NCBI RefSeq assembly: GCF_003719195.1
Contig: NZ_CP024996.1
Span: 2,480,001-2,544,000 of the forward strand
Source: Herbaspirillum rubrisubalbicans
GTDB taxonomy: Bacteria > Pseudomonadota > Gammaproteobacteria > Burkholderiales > Burkholderiaceae_D
DNA length: 64,000 bases
Reading direction: 5' to 3'
Shown: positions 47,501-57,841 of the stretch, one piece after another
Position numbering within the stretch: position 1 is the first letter of the stretch
How the letters are laid out: the number at the start of each line of letters is the position of its first letter
Translations under genes and position numbers: made by a program
Notes under the pieces: generated by a model
Told to the model about the DNA's origin: nothing
Databases searched by the model: none
The model's input: the letters and a program-made list of their open reading frames with translations, nothing else

Positions 47501-48751
47501 ATGCGCGCCCTTCTGGTTCTTCTCCATCGCTGGTTCGGCCTGGCCGTGGCCGTATTCCTGTTCATTGCCGGTGTGACCGGCGCGCTGATCTCCTGGGATC
47601 ACGAACTGGATGCCTGGCTCAATCCGCAACTGTTCGACGCTCATAGCGCCCAAGGGCCGGTTGCCGGCCAACCGCTGCCCGGCCTGGAGCTGGCGCGGCG
47701 GGTGGAAGCTGCCGAGCCGGCCCTGCGGGTGACCTATGTGCTCACGGAGACCGAGCCCGGTCACACCAGCAACATGATGGTCGAGCCACGTATCGACCCT
47801 GCCACCGGCAAGCTCTATCACCTGGACTACAACCAGATCGCAGTCGATCCGGTCACCGCCGAGATTCAGGGGCGACGCATGTGGGGAGCTATTTCACTCT
47901 CGCGCGAGAACCTGCTGCCTTTTCTCTACAAGCTGCATTACACGATGCACCTGCCCGAGGCCGGTGGTATTGAAACCGGCATCTGGCTTATGGGCATCAT
48001 TGGCATCGTGTGGTCGCTGGATTGCTTTATTGCGCTCTACCTGTCCTTCCCCAACTGGCGTAGCTGGCGCAAGTCCTTCGTGTTCCGCTGGCGCGACGGC
48101 GGCCACAAGTTGCAGTTCGACCTGCACCGCTCAGGCGGGGTCTGGATCTGGGTTCTGCTGCTGGTGCTGGCGGTGAGCTCGGTATCGATGAACCTGGAGG
48201 GCCAAGTGATGCGTCCCATCCTGCAGACGTTCTCGACACTGACCGCCAGTCCTTTCGATACACGCACGCCCCTGGCGCCAGAAAAAGTGCCGCAGCCACG
48301 CATCTCGCGCGAACAGGCGGTGGTACTGGGCCGTGAACAGGGGCACAAGCTGGGGCTCACCGAGCCGGTGGGCGGGGTGTTCTATTCGGGCATGTTCGGC
48401 GTGTATGGTGTGGGCTTTTTCCAACCGGGCAATGACCATGGCGATGTCGGCCTGGGCAATGCCTGGCTCTATTTTGATGCCATGAGTGGCGCCTATGAAG
48501 GCGGCAAGATTCCCGGTCGCGGCAGTGCCGGCGATATCTTCCTGCAGGCGCAATTCCCGCTGCATTCCGGTCGCATCCTCGGGTTGACCGGGCGCGTACT
48601 GATCTCGCTGATGGGTGTACTGGTGGCGATGCTGTCGGTCACCGGTGTGATCCTCTGGGTGCGCAAGCGCCGTGCGCGCGTGCAACAGCGTGCGCGCTTG
48701 GCCGAAAAAAAGACACCGGCCCGTGAGAGGCCGGTGACCGGACTGCGCTAG
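47501..48751 (+). CDS. PepSY-associated inner membrane protein (PiuB/FoxB-like siderophore reductase)
   Basis: 416 residues with four hydrophobic helices: LLHRWFGLAVAVFLFIAGVT at the N-terminus, one near 170-190, one near 215-235, and one near 370-390. The paired HRWFG and DLHRSGGVW His-containing helices match the PepSY_TM family, which often bind heme and reduce ferric siderophores in the periplasm or inner membrane. It lies 66 bases after the receptor gene, so it is probably co-regulated by iron. Confidence 0.9.
   Translation: MRALLVLLHRWFGLAVAVFLFIAGVTGALISWDHELDAWLNPQLFDAHSAQGPVAGQPLPGLELARRVEAAEPALRVTYVLTETEPGHTSNMMVEPRIDPATGKLYHLDYNQIAVDPVTAEIQGRRMWGAISLSRENLLPFLYKLHYTMHLPEAGGIETGIWLMGIIGIVWSLDCFIALYLSFPNWRSWRKSFVFRWRDGGHKLQFDLHRSGGVWIWVLLLVLAVSSVSMNLEGQVMRPILQTFSTLTASPFDTRTPLAPEKVPQPRISREQAVVLGREQGHKLGLTEPVGGVFYSGMFGVYGVGFFQPGNDHGDVGLGNAWLYFDAMSGAYEGGKIPGRGSAGDIFLQAQFPLHSGRILGLTGRVLISLMGVLVAMLSVTGVILWVRKRRARVQQRARLAEKKTPARERPVTGLR
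48704..48736 (-). terminator. Terminator of the universal stress protein gene, inside the PepSY coding region
   Basis: CACCGGCC / GGCCGGTG (48714-48721 with 48729-48736) followed, on the - strand, by a run of seven T. It lies within the last codons of the convergent PepSY gene, so the A-run codons there (Lys-Lys) double as the terminator T tract of the opposing gene. Confidence 0.8.
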
Positions 48752-48758
48752 GGCCTGT

Positions 48759-49583
48759 TCAGTGCGCCATCAGCACCGGTAGCGTCATGGTCTTGAGGAT
48801 GGTCAGCGTCACCCCGCCCAGCAGCACTTCACGGAAGCGGGTGTGACCGTAGCCGCCCATGACCAGCAGGTCCGAACCCTTGTCGGCGGCCAGCGAGAGC
48901 AGGGCGTTGCCGATGTCCAGCGGGGTCTGTTCCTGGGCCACTTCCACCTTCACACCATGGCGCGCCAGGTAGAGCGCGATGTCGGCGCCCGGCTGTTCGC
49001 CATGGGTGCCCAGGCGCTTATCGGAATTGAAGATCACCACCGTCACGTTGTCAGCCTGGCGCAGCAGCGGCAGGGCGGCGGTGATGGCGCGGGTCGATTC
49101 CATGCTGCCATCCCAGGCGATCAGGGCATTCTTGCCCACGTGCTTGAATTCACCGGCGCTGGGGATGATCAACACCGGACGCGGGGAGTTGAGCATCACG
49201 TATTCGGGCAGGTCGGTCAGGAAGCTGTCGTCGGCATCGTCCAGGTCGGCCTGGCTGACCACCACCAGGTCGGCATAACGCGCTTGCAGGGCCAGTCCGC
49301 CTTCGGCATCGTCATCGACGAAGCGTTTTTCGCAGGAGGGCACGCCCACGCTGTTGGCGATCTTGTCGAAGTTTTCCAGGGCGGCCAGGGCGCGGTCACG
49401 GAAACCATCCATCTGCGCTGCGATGTAGGCCGCGCCTTCCATGGTAATGAAGTTGGAGATGCCACTGACGGCGCTGCCGATCAGGTGCGCCTGCTGGGCC
49501 CGGGCCAGCTCGGCAGCAATGCGGATGCGTTGGGCGGCGTGACGCGACTGGTCGACGTGGACCAGGATGGACTTGTAGCTCAT
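48759..49583 (-). CDS. Universal stress protein (UspA family)
   Basis: 274 residues, nearly twice the length of a single Usp domain. N-terminal YKSILVHVDQSRHAAQRIRI is the usual start; the C-terminal ATP-type loop is VMGGYGHTRFREVLLGGVT near residue 245. The middle (DDSFLTDLPEYVMLNSPRPVLI-like stretch) suggests two fused Usp folds, the first degenerate. Such proteins respond to stress and starvation. Monocistronic, with its terminator inside the convergent PepSY gene. Confidence 0.9.
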   Translation of the reverse strand: MSYKSILVHVDQSRHAAQRIRIAAELARAQQAHLIGSAVSGISNFITMEGAAYIAAQMDGFRDRALAALENFDKIANSVGVPSCEKRFVDDDAEGGLALQARYADLVVVSQADLDDADDSFLTDLPEYVMLNSPRPVLIIPSAGEFKHVGKNALIAWDGSMESTRAITAALPLLRQADNVTVVIFNSDKRLGTHGEQPGADIALYLARHGVKVEVAQEQTPLDIGNALLSLAADKGSDLLVMGGYGHTRFREVLLGGVTLTILKTMTLPVLMAH

Positions 49584-49776
49584 GGTGGCTCCTCGGGATA
49601 TTCATGGGGGAAGGCATCCGGGGCTGGACGCCATATGGTCAGAGTAGGCCCGGGGAGGGAGGTCGTCTAGCGCAATGAGCCGCCTGCTTGACGCATGTCA
49701 ATCCGTGCCGGGGGGCGAGGCTGGGTTATCCTAGTGAGCTTTCGCTCAACCTGCCTTTGGCGCTTTCGGGGGTTTC

Positions 49777-50193
49777 ATGCAATCCATCTTCCATCTGGCC
49801 TACCACGTGCGCGATCTGGACCAGGCGCGCCGCTTCTATTGCGACCTATTGGGTTGCCGGGAAGGCCGCAGCACCGATACCTGGGTCGATATCGACTTCT
49901 TCGGCCATCAACTCTCGCTGCATCTGGGGCAACCCTTTACGGTGAGCAACACCGGCCAGGTCGGCCATCATCTGGTGCCCATGCCGCACCTGGGTGTGAT
50001 CCTGCCGATGCAGCACTGGCAGCAACTGGCCGATCGGCTCACCGCCAGCGCTGCCGTCCAATTCGTGCTGGCACCGCAGATCCGCTTTGCCGGTGAGCCG
50101 GGCGAGCAGGCCACCATGTTCTTCCTCGATCCCTCGGGCAATCCCATCGAGATCAAGGGGTTCAAGAATCTCGATACGGTGTACGCCACATGA
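49777..50193 (+). CDS. VOC-family (glyoxalase/dioxygenase-like) protein
   Basis: 138 residues in two beta-alpha-beta modules: LAYHVRDLDQARRFYCDLLG at the N-terminus, then FFGHQLSLHLG, and FLDPSGNPIEIKGF near the end with metal-binding His and Glu candidates. The family covers lyases, isomerases and resistance proteins; function not fixed. Its stop overlaps the next gene's start by four bases (ATGA), so the two are translationally coupled. Confidence 0.88.
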   Translation: MQSIFHLAYHVRDLDQARRFYCDLLGCREGRSTDTWVDIDFFGHQLSLHLGQPFTVSNTGQVGHHLVPMPHLGVILPMQHWQQLADRLTASAAVQFVLAPQIRFAGEPGEQATMFFLDPSGNPIEIKGFKNLDTVYAT

Positions 50194-51140
50194 GCCCACG
50201 CCTTCCCATCCCCTTCGTCAGCCAGGGTGATGCCGCCTCGGTCGCCGCCTGGCTGCAGGCCTTGCGCCTGGCCCTGCCGGAAGAAGAGCTGGTCGCCTTT
50301 GCCGACCTGGACCAGCAGCAGCGCTCGCAATGCCGTCTGGCCATCGTCGCCAATCCCGATCCGGCGCAATTGAAACTGTTGCCGCAGTTGCAGTGGGTGC
50401 ATAGCGTCTGGGCCGGGGTGGAGCGGTTGGTGGCTGACCTCGGGCAGACCGATCTGCAGATCACGCGCCTGATCGATCCACGGCTGGCTGCCACCATGGC
50501 CGAGGCGGTACTGGCCTGGACGCTCTACCTGCATCGCGATATGCCGTACTACGCACGCCAGCAACGCGCCCATCAATGGCAGCCGCTGGACTATGTGCTG
50601 CCCGAGCAGCGCCGCGTCGGCCTGCTGGGCCTGGGCGCGCTGGGCGAGGCGGCTGCTGTGGCCCTGCGCCAGGCGCGCTTCCCGGTGCTGGGCTGGAGCC
50701 GCAGTGCGCGCCAAGTTGCGGGCGTGCAGACCTTCAGCGGCATGGCTGGCTTGGCGCAGATGCTGACCCAGAGCGATATCCTGGTCTGCCTGTTGCCGTT
50801 GACTGCGCACACGCGTGGCCTGCTGGATGCTGCGCGTCTGGCATTGTTGCCGCCGCAGGCCCAGCTCATCAATTTTGCACGTGGTCCCATCATTGATGAT
50901 GCAGCTTTGCATCAGGCGCTCGATGCCGGGCAACTGCGTCATGCGGTGCTGGATGTGTTCGCCATCGAACCCTTGCCGCCCGATGCCTGGCCCTGGTCGC
51001 ATCCGGCGGTGACAGTCTTGCCGCATTGCTCGGCGCCGACCGATACGACGACGGCCTCGGCCATTGTGGCCGCCAACATCCGGCATTACCGCCGCAGCGG
51101 GGAGATTGTGGCCAATGTCGATCTGCGGCGCGGTTACTAG
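50190..51140 (+). CDS. ghrA: 2-hydroxyacid dehydrogenase, glyoxylate/hydroxypyruvate reductase A type
   Basis: 316 residues. NAD(P) site VGLLGLGALGEAAAVAL near residue 145, catalytic Arg in INFARGP, Glu in VLDVFAIEPLP, and His in VTVLPHCSAPT. Lacks the N-terminal part seen in the larger GhrB type, matching GhrA. Reduces glyoxylate or hydroxypyruvate; the coupled VOC protein may act on the same small oxo-acid pool, but that is only inference. Confidence 0.9.
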   Translation: MSPRLPIPFVSQGDAASVAAWLQALRLALPEEELVAFADLDQQQRSQCRLAIVANPDPAQLKLLPQLQWVHSVWAGVERLVADLGQTDLQITRLIDPRLAATMAEAVLAWTLYLHRDMPYYARQQRAHQWQPLDYVLPEQRRVGLLGLGALGEAAAVALRQARFPVLGWSRSARQVAGVQTFSGMAGLAQMLTQSDILVCLLPLTAHTRGLLDAARLALLPPQAQLINFARGPIIDDAALHQALDAGQLRHAVLDVFAIEPLPPDAWPWSHPAVTVLPHCSAPTDTTTASAIVAANIRHYRRSGEIVANVDLRRGY

Positions 51141-51152
51141 GGCCTGCTGTGA

Positions 51153-52592
51153 CTATTGCCGGGCAATGGTAAAGCCGATGGTGTTGTGCCCGTCGCTGCT
51201 GCTGGCGAAGGCGCGTCCGCCATGCATTCGCGCCACGGCCTTGACGATGGCCAGGCCCAGGCCGTGGCCATGGCTGCCGTTGATGTCCTGGCGCGCGCTG
51301 TCGACCCGGTAGAAGCGATCAAACAGTCGCGGCAGGTGCTGTTCATCGATGGCCGGACCAGGGTTGGTCACGGCCACGCTGACCATGTCCTGGCCCGACG
51401 CTATATCGATGCGCAACTGCGCTCCCTGCGGGGAATGCTGGATGGCGTTCTGGATCAGGTTGGTGAGGGCGCGTTTGAAGAGCGCCGTTTCCATGGTGGC
51501 CGTGGTGGTGGTGTCGCCGGTGACGGTGATGCCCATGCCAGCATCGTCGAGCACGAATTCAAAGAAATCCGCGGTCTTGTGCACTTCATCGGCCACTCGC
51601 GCCGGCACCCGGGCGGTGGCGGCTTCGCCCTGGTCGGAGCGGGCCAGGAACAGCATGTCATTGACGATGGAGCGGATGCGGTCCAGCTCTTCCAGGTTCG
51701 ATTGCAGCACATCCTTGAATTCGCCGGCACTGCGTTCGCGCGCCAGCGCCACCTGGGTCTGGCCAATCAGGTTGGCCAGCGGCGTGCGCAATTCATGGGC
51801 GACGTCGGCATTGAAGGCTTCGAGCTGGGTATAGGCTTGTTCGATGCGTTCCAGCGCGCCATTGAAGGCGTCGGCCAGCACCGACAGTTCTTCCGGCAGC
51901 GCTTCTACCGGCATTCGTGCCGACAGCTTGCGCGGCGAAAAACTCTGGGCACGAGCCGACATGCGACGCAGCGGCGCCAGCCCGGCGCGGGCAATCCAGT
52001 AGCTGGAGATGACGGCCAACACGATGCCCAGCAGGGAAGAAATGGTGGTGGCCAGCAGGAAGGTGCGGCGCATCTCGAAATACGGCGCGCCATCGACCCC
52101 CACCGTGACACGTACCTCGGGCCGTTCGTCCAGCGCTGGCAGGGTGCGCGTCATGATGTGCAGCGGATAACGGCGCCCTGGTAGATGCAGGCGGCCCACC
52201 GATTTGCCGTCATCATGCGAGATGGCCGCCGGGTTCAGGCGCGTCAGGTCGCCGAAGGTGAATTGCGCATTGTCGCTGGCAATCCAGAAGAAAACGTGCT
52301 GGTCGCCCTGCGAGAGCGCGGCCAGCTTCATCTGTACCCGGCTCCAGCGCTCGGTATTGCCGGCGCGCTCGATCTGGTAGCTGATGTCGTTGAGGGTGGT
52401 GATGAGGCCATCGCGCTCGTGGCGCAGCAACTCCCCCTTCAAGACCGTGTAGAGCGCCACTCCAGCCACGGCAAAGATCAGCAGGGCCGAGGCGGCCGAC
52501 ATGAGCACCAGGCGCGCCGTGATCGATTGGCGCAGCGGCAGGCGGCGCCTTTTGCCGCTCGGGGAGGTGGCGGCGGACTGGGCCTCAGTCAT
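51153..52592 (-). CDS. Heavy-metal-type sensor histidine kinase (CusS/CopS family)
   Basis: 479 residues: helix 1 (about 28-50), periplasmic sensor (about 51-185), helix 2 (about 190-210), HAMP, HisKA with [17 protein letters not shown], HATPase ([29 protein letters not shown]). Belongs to the Cus/Cop heavy-metal kinase family. Its ATG (52592) overlaps the regulator's stop by eight bases. The periplasmic loop has few His/Met residues, so the signal may not be copper. Confidence 0.93.
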   Translation of the reverse strand: MTEAQSAATSPSGKRRRLPLRQSITARLVLMSAASALLIFAVAGVALYTVLKGELLRHERDGLITTLNDISYQIERAGNTERWSRVQMKLAALSQGDQHVFFWIASDNAQFTFGDLTRLNPAAISHDDGKSVGRLHLPGRRYPLHIMTRTLPALDERPEVRVTVGVDGAPYFEMRRTFLLATTISSLLGIVLAVISSYWIARAGLAPLRRMSARAQSFSPRKLSARMPVEALPEELSVLADAFNGALERIEQAYTQLEAFNADVAHELRTPLANLIGQTQVALARERSAGEFKDVLQSNLEELDRIRSIVNDMLFLARSDQGEAATARVPARVADEVHKTADFFEFVLDDAGMGITVTGDTTTTATMETALFKRALTNLIQNAIQHSPQGAQLRIDIASGQDMVSVAVTNPGPAIDEQHLPRLFDRFYRVDSARQDINGSHGHGLGLAIVKAVARMHGGRAFASSSDGHNTIGFTIARQ

Positions 52593-53277
52593 CGCTGGCA
52601 TCGGCCGTGGCGCGCGGCTCCAGCACATAGCCCATGCCGCGCACGGTGTGCAGCAGCTTTTGCTCGAACGGCGCGTCGATCTTGGCACGCAGGCGCTTGA
52701 TGGCCACTTCCACCACGTTGGTATTGCTGTCGAAGTTCATATCCCAGACCAGTTCGGCAATGGCGGTCTTGGAGAGGATTTCACCCTGGCGTCGTGCCAT
52801 CACGGCCAGCAGCGCAAATTCCTTGGCGGTCAGGTCGATGCGCAAGCCGCCACGGAAGGCCTTGCGCGAGATCAGGTCGATCTGCAGGTCGCCGATGCGC
52901 AACTGCGGCGCTTCCTGCACGCGGCCGCGGCGGGTCAGCGCCTGCAGGCGCGCCAGCAGTTCGAGGAAGGAAAAGGGTTTGATGAGGTAGTCGTCGGCGC
53001 CATCGTGCAAGCCCTTGATGCGGTCTTCCACGCTGTCGCGCGCGGTCAGCATGATCACCGGGGTCTGCTTGACCGTGCGCAGCGAGCGCAGTACGGCAAA
53101 GCCATCGATGCCCGGCAGCATCACGTCCAGCACGATGACGTCATAGTCGTGCTGGATCGCCAGGTGTTGCCCATCCACCCCGTTATAAGCCACATCGACC
53201 GCACAACCTTGCTCGGTCAGCCCCTTGCAGAGGTACTCGGACATCTTTTGTTCATCTTCGACGATCAGGATCTTCAT
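52585..53277 (-). CDS. Response regulator, OmpR/CusR family
   Basis: 230 residues: receiver (EDE near residue 7; Asp in [14 protein letters not shown]; Thr in IMLTARD; Lys in IKPFSF) and a winged-helix DNA-binding domain ([20 protein letters not shown], then [15 protein letters not shown] and TVRGMGYVL). Members bind TGACA-N-TGTCA-type boxes. Encoded right after the RND operon on the same strand and overlapping the kinase gene. Confidence 0.95.
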   Translation of the reverse strand: MKILIVEDEQKMSEYLCKGLTEQGCAVDVAYNGVDGQHLAIQHDYDVIVLDVMLPGIDGFAVLRSLRTVKQTPVIMLTARDSVEDRIKGLHDGADDYLIKPFSFLELLARLQALTRRGRVQEAPQLRIGDLQIDLISRKAFRGGLRIDLTAKEFALLAVMARRQGEILSKTAIAELVWDMNFDSNTNVVEVAIKRLRAKIDAPFEQKLLHTVRGMGYVLEPRATADASDD

Positions 53278-53377
53278 GCGGTCTCCATTGGCTGCGCCAG
53301 GATGGGGTTTCCTGGCGGCAGCTCATGCCGGATTCTACCTCCCGGCTTTTCATTGGTCATGTGCCACGCGTCAATGT

Positions 53378-56300
53378 TCAATGTCCTTGCGCCAGGCGCG
53401 CCGCCTTGCGTTCCTGGCGCGCCTTCTTCTTGCGCTCATACCAGTAGTGGGCACGGTCCAGGTAGAGGTAGACCACCGGCGTGGTAAACAGCGTCAAGGC
53501 CTGCGACAGCACCAACCCGCCCACCATCGCATAGCCCAGCGGGCGGCGCAGCTCGGAGCCCGCGCCATGGCCCAGCATCAGCGGCAGACCCGAGAGCAGG
53601 GCGCACATGGTGGTCATCATGATGGGGCGGAAGCGCAGCAGGCAGGCCTGATAGATCGCCTGTTCCGGCTTCATGCCCTGGGTGCGCTCGGCGGTGAGGG
53701 CGAAGTCGATCATCATGATGCCGTTCTTCTTGACGATGCCGATCAAGAGGATGATGCCGATCAAGGCAATCACCGACAGGTCATAGCCGCCTATCATCAG
53801 GATCAGCAGCGCCCCCACGCCGGCCGAGGGCAGGGTGGAGAGAATGGTCAGCGGGTGGATGTAGCTCTCGTAGAGCAGGCCCAGCACGATGTAGACCGCA
53901 ATCAAGGCCGCCGCGATCAGGTAGGGCTGCGAGGAGAGCGAATCGCCGAAGGCCTTGGCCGTGCCCTGGAAGTTGCCCACCAGGGTCTGGGGTACACCCA
54001 TCTCATCCTTGGTCTTCTGGATCACGTCCACTGCCTCGCCCAGCGACACCCCCTTGGCCAGGTTGAAGGAAATGGTCACCGCCGGGAACTGGCTCTGGTG
54101 GCTGATCGACAGATAGGAGGTCTTGCTGGTATCGATCTTCACGAAGGTCGATAGCGGCACCTGCTGCCCGGTCAGGGGCGAGGTCAGGTAGAGTTTATCG
54201 AATAGTGAAGGATCCTTCTGCAGTTGCGGCGTGACTTCCAGGATCACGTGATAGCTGTTGATCTGGGTGAAGTATTGTGCAACCTGGCGCTGGCCGATGG
54301 CGTCGTAGATGGTGGCGTCGATGAGCGACGGCGAGATACCGAAGCTGGAGGCGCGTGCCCGGTCGATGGTGATCACCGCGGCGGCCGCCTGGTTCTGCTG
54401 GTCCGAGGCGACGTCGGTCAATTGCGGCAACCGGCGGAAGCGTTCCAACATGCGCGGCGCCCACACGTTCAGTTCATCCAGGTCGGTGTCGGTGATGGTG
54501 TACTGGTACTGGGTGCGCGAGAGGCGACCACCGACGTTGATGTCCTGGCTGGCCTGCATGAACAGGTTCACGCCTTCGATGCGGGCCACCTTGGGGCGCA
54601 GGCGGGCAATGATTTCGTCGGCATTGGTGGTGCGGCCTTCATCCTTGGGTTTGAGGGCGATGAAGAACTGGCCGGTGTTGAAGGTAGTGGAACCGGCACT
54701 CATGGCAAAGCCGATCACGTCCGGGTCCTGGCGTACCACGTCGGCCACCTTCAGCAAGCGCTCATGCATGGCCGCCGAAGAGGTGTCCTGCGAGGATTCG
54801 GCAAAGCCGACGATGACGCCATTGTCCTGCTGCGGGAAGAAACCCTTGGGAATGAAGATGAACAGCGCTACCGTCAGCGCCACCGTGGCGATGAAGCTCA
54901 TCAAGGTGATGAACTGGTGCCGCATCACCACGTCCAGCCCACGCTTGTAGCCATTGAGCATGGCATCGAAGCAGCGCTCGAACCACTGGTACAGCTTGCC
55001 GTGCTGGCGGCCATGTTCATTCTTCAGGAAGCGAGAGCACAGCATGGGGGTCAAGGTCAGCGAGATGATGACCGACACGCCAATGGTCAGCGTCACCGTC
55101 ACCGCGAACTCGCGGAACAGGCGGCCCACGATGCCGCCCATCAACAGCAGCGGAATGAACACCGCCACCAGCGACACCGAGATCGAGATGATGGTGAAGC
55201 CGATCTCGCCCGCGCCTTTCAAGGCCGCCTCCAGCGGTGTCATGCCTTCTTCGACGTAGCGGTAGATGTTTTCCAGCATCACGATGGCGTCATCCACCAC
55301 GAAGCCCACGGCGATGGTCAATGCCATGAGCGACAGGTTGTCCAGGCTGTAGCCGACCACGTACATCACGCCGGCCGTGCCCATGATGGCCAGCGGCACC
55401 GTCACCGAGGGGATCAGCGTGGCGGCCACGTTGCGCAGGAACACGAAGATCACCATCACCACCAGCGCGATGGTCAGCACCAGCGTGAATTCCACATCTT
55501 CCACCGAGGCGCGGATGGTCTGGGTGCGGTCGATCAGGGTATTGACGTGGATGGCGGCTGGAATGGCGGCGCGCAGGCGCGGCATGGCCGCCTTGATGCG
55601 ACCGACCGTCTCGATCACGTTGGCACCGGGTTGCTTGGTGATGGCCAGCACGATGGAGCGGCCATTGGTGATGGTGTGGTCAGCGGTATTGGCCGCACCG
55701 GAGAAGGCCCAGGCGGCGATCTTGTTGTTTTCCGGGCCATCGACGGCCACGCCGATGTCCTTGACCCGGATCGGCGCGCCATTGCGCCAGGCCAGGACCA
55801 TGTCATTCCATTGCTCGGCCTTGAGCAACTGGTCGTTGGTATAGACGGTAAAGGCCTGGCGCGCACCATCGACGGTGCCCTTGGGCTGGTTCACGGTGGT
55901 GGTGGCGATCACCCCTCGGATATCTTCCAGGCTGATGCCCAGCGTGGCCAGCTTGGCCGGATCGACCTGGATGCGCACCGCCGGCTTTTGCTGGCCGTTG
56001 ACATTGACCAGGCCCACGCCGGAGATCTGCGAGATCTGCTGGGCCAGGATGTTGTCGGCGTAGTCGTTGACCACCGTCAGTGGCAGCGCATCGGACTGCA
56101 CCGACATGATCATGATGGGCGAGTCGGCTGGGTTGATCTTGCGGAAGGTCGGTGGGCTGGGCAGGTTGGCGGGCAACTGTCCGGTGGAGGCATTGATGGC
56201 CGCTTGCACATCCAGGGCGGCGGCGTCGATGCTGCGGTTGAGGTCGAACTGCAGGGTAATCTGGGTGGTGCCCAGGGTACTCTGCGAGGTCATCTGCGAC

Positions 56301-56530
56301 AGGCCGGCAATGAGCGAGAACTGCCGCTCCAGCGGCTGCGCCACGTTGGAGGCCATGGTCTCGGGACTGCCCCCGGGCAATTGCGCGGTGACCTGGATGG
56401 TGGGGAAATCGACCTGCGGCAGCGGCGCCACCGGCAGCAGCGGCCAGACCGCGATGCCCACCAGCAGGATGGCCAGCGCCAGCAGGGTGGTGCCGATGGG
56501 GCGCTTGATGAAGGCGGCGGAAACGCTCAC
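53378..56530 (-). CDS. RND multidrug efflux permease (MdtC-like, HAE1 type)
   Basis: 1050 residues, inner membrane proton/drug antiporter. N-terminus SAAFIKRPIGTTLLALAI is the MdtC/MdtB hallmark; PLPQVDFPTIQVTAQLPGGSPETMA, the TM4 charged stretch AVGFVVDDAIVMLENIYRYVE, and TMs around 440-560 and 870-1030 follow. It is the only permease in the operon, whereas the classic MdtABC system has two. It overlaps the adaptor gene by four bases. Confidence 0.95.
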   Translation of the reverse strand: MSVSAAFIKRPIGTTLLALAILLVGIAVWPLLPVAPLPQVDFPTIQVTAQLPGGSPETMASNVAQPLERQFSLIAGLSQMTSQSTLGTTQITLQFDLNRSIDAAALDVQAAINASTGQLPANLPSPPTFRKINPADSPIMIMSVQSDALPLTVVNDYADNILAQQISQISGVGLVNVNGQQKPAVRIQVDPAKLATLGISLEDIRGVIATTTVNQPKGTVDGARQAFTVYTNDQLLKAEQWNDMVLAWRNGAPIRVKDIGVAVDGPENNKIAAWAFSGAANTADHTITNGRSIVLAITKQPGANVIETVGRIKAAMPRLRAAIPAAIHVNTLIDRTQTIRASVEDVEFTLVLTIALVVMVIFVFLRNVAATLIPSVTVPLAIMGTAGVMYVVGYSLDNLSLMALTIAVGFVVDDAIVMLENIYRYVEEGMTPLEAALKGAGEIGFTIISISVSLVAVFIPLLLMGGIVGRLFREFAVTVTLTIGVSVIISLTLTPMLCSRFLKNEHGRQHGKLYQWFERCFDAMLNGYKRGLDVVMRHQFITLMSFIATVALTVALFIFIPKGFFPQQDNGVIVGFAESSQDTSSAAMHERLLKVADVVRQDPDVIGFAMSAGSTTFNTGQFFIALKPKDEGRTTNADEIIARLRPKVARIEGVNLFMQASQDINVGGRLSRTQYQYTITDTDLDELNVWAPRMLERFRRLPQLTDVASDQQNQAAAAVITIDRARASSFGISPSLIDATIYDAIGQRQVAQYFTQINSYHVILEVTPQLQKDPSLFDKLYLTSPLTGQQVPLSTFVKIDTSKTSYLSISHQSQFPAVTISFNLAKGVSLGEAVDVIQKTKDEMGVPQTLVGNFQGTAKAFGDSLSSQPYLIAAALIAVYIVLGLLYESYIHPLTILSTLPSAGVGALLILMIGGYDLSVIALIGIILLIGIVKKNGIMMIDFALTAERTQGMKPEQAIYQACLLRFRPIMMTTMCALLSGLPLMLGHGAGSELRRPLGYAMVGGLVLSQALTLFTTPVVYLYLDRAHYWYERKKKARQERKAARLAQGH

Positions 56531-57789
56531 TTGGTGCTTCCTTTCGCTTCGGTGCCAACAGATCCCGCGCCAGCACCAGCCGCCTTGGCCGGCTGCGGCT
56601 TGCTCTCGACGATGCGGCTACCCGGCTTGAGCTTGTACTGACCATCGATGACCACGCGCTGGTCAACCGTCACGCCACTGCCCGCGGCCAGCACGGCGAT
56701 GCCATCCTGGATGCGATCGACCTTGACCGCTTGCATATTGGCCTGGTCGTCCTGGTTGATGGCATAGACGTAGGTACCTTGCTGGTTGCGCTGGATGGCC
56801 GCAGCCGGCACCGTCAGGGCGCTGCCATGATCGGTCATCTGCAGGCGCGCATTGACGTACTGGCCCGGCCACAGCTTGTGCTCGGCATTGTCGAAGCGGG
56901 CCTTCAGTTGCACGGTGCCATTGCTGGTATTGATCTGGTTGTCCAGCAAGACCAGCTTGCCGGTGGCCAGCACTTCCTGCGAATCGCGGGCATAGGCGAT
57001 CACCTTGAGCGGCTGCTGGCTGTTGCGCTGGGCGCGGTTGATGCCACTCACCGCTTCTTCGGGCAGGGTGAACATGAGTGTGATCGGATCGATCTGGTTG
57101 ATGACCACCAGGCCGGTGGCATCGGCGGCATGGACGATGTTGCCCGGATCGACCAGGCGCGCGCCGACGCGGCCCGAGATGGGGGCGGTGATGGTGGTGT
57201 AGCTCAGTTGCACCTTGGCATAGGCGATCTGCGCTTCATCGGTCTTGACGGCCGCCTCCAACTGCGCCACCAGGGCTTTTTGCGTATCGAGCTGCTGTTG
57301 GGTGGCGGCATCCTGGCTGCGCAGGGTGGTGTAGCGTTGCAGGTCCAGCCGGGCATTCATCAGATTGGCGGCGTCCTTGGCGCGTTGTGCCTCTGCTTGC
57401 GCCAGTTGCGCCTGCAGGGCGCGCGGGTCGATCTGGGCCAGCAGTTGGCCCTTCTTGACGTCTTCGCCTTCCTTGAATCCGACCTTGTCCAGCTGGCCAT
57501 CGATGCGGGTCTTGACCACCACGCTGGCATTGGCCGTCACGGTACCGACGCCGGCCAGGTAGAGCGGCACGTCGCGTTCCTGCACCCGTGCCAGCGTCAC
57601 CGCCACCGGTGGTGCGGTCTTGGTAGTGGGCTGGTCGGCCGCGCTGGCGTGTTGCATGGTGCTCCAGGCGGCGATGCCGCCGGCCAGCAGCAGGGCCGTG
57701 CTGATGCCCACGGCCAGGGTGGTGCGCTTGAACGACATACTCGAGGTGCTAGGGGTACTAGGGGTGCGAGGCGTGGGTGAGGTGTTCAT
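56527..57789 (-). CDS. RND periplasmic adaptor (MdtA-like membrane fusion protein)
   Basis: 420 residues. N-terminal signal anchor (TTLAVGISTALLLAGGIAAW), lipoyl halves with KTRIDGQLDKVGFKEGEDVKKGQLLAQID, an alpha-hairpin rich in Gln/Ala (about 110-175), and the beta-barrel GRVGARLVDPGNIVHAADATGL. Bridges the permease to the outer membrane channel. Second gene of the operon, 52 bases after the NodT-type gene. Confidence 0.94.
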   Translation of the reverse strand: MNTSPTPRTPSTPSTSSMSFKRTTLAVGISTALLLAGGIAAWSTMQHASAADQPTTKTAPPVAVTLARVQERDVPLYLAGVGTVTANASVVVKTRIDGQLDKVGFKEGEDVKKGQLLAQIDPRALQAQLAQAEAQRAKDAANLMNARLDLQRYTTLRSQDAATQQQLDTQKALVAQLEAAVKTDEAQIAYAKVQLSYTTITAPISGRVGARLVDPGNIVHAADATGLVVINQIDPITLMFTLPEEAVSGINRAQRNSQQPLKVIAYARDSQEVLATGKLVLLDNQINTSNGTVQLKARFDNAEHKLWPGQYVNARLQMTDHGSALTVPAAAIQRNQQGTYVYAINQDDQANMQAVKVDRIQDGIAVLAAGSGVTVDQRVVIDGQYKLKPGSRIVESKPQPAKAAGAGAGSVGTEAKGSTK

Positions 57790-57841
57790 GCCTGAAACTC
57801 GTCCTGAAAGGGTCGCGGTTGTATCGGAATAAGGAAGGAAC

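Noticed and set aside
54224..56641. An 805-codon + strand frame opposite the RND permease
   Set aside because: Shadow of a strongly supported gene; composition (His, Arg, Gly, Asp rich) is typical of antisense frames.
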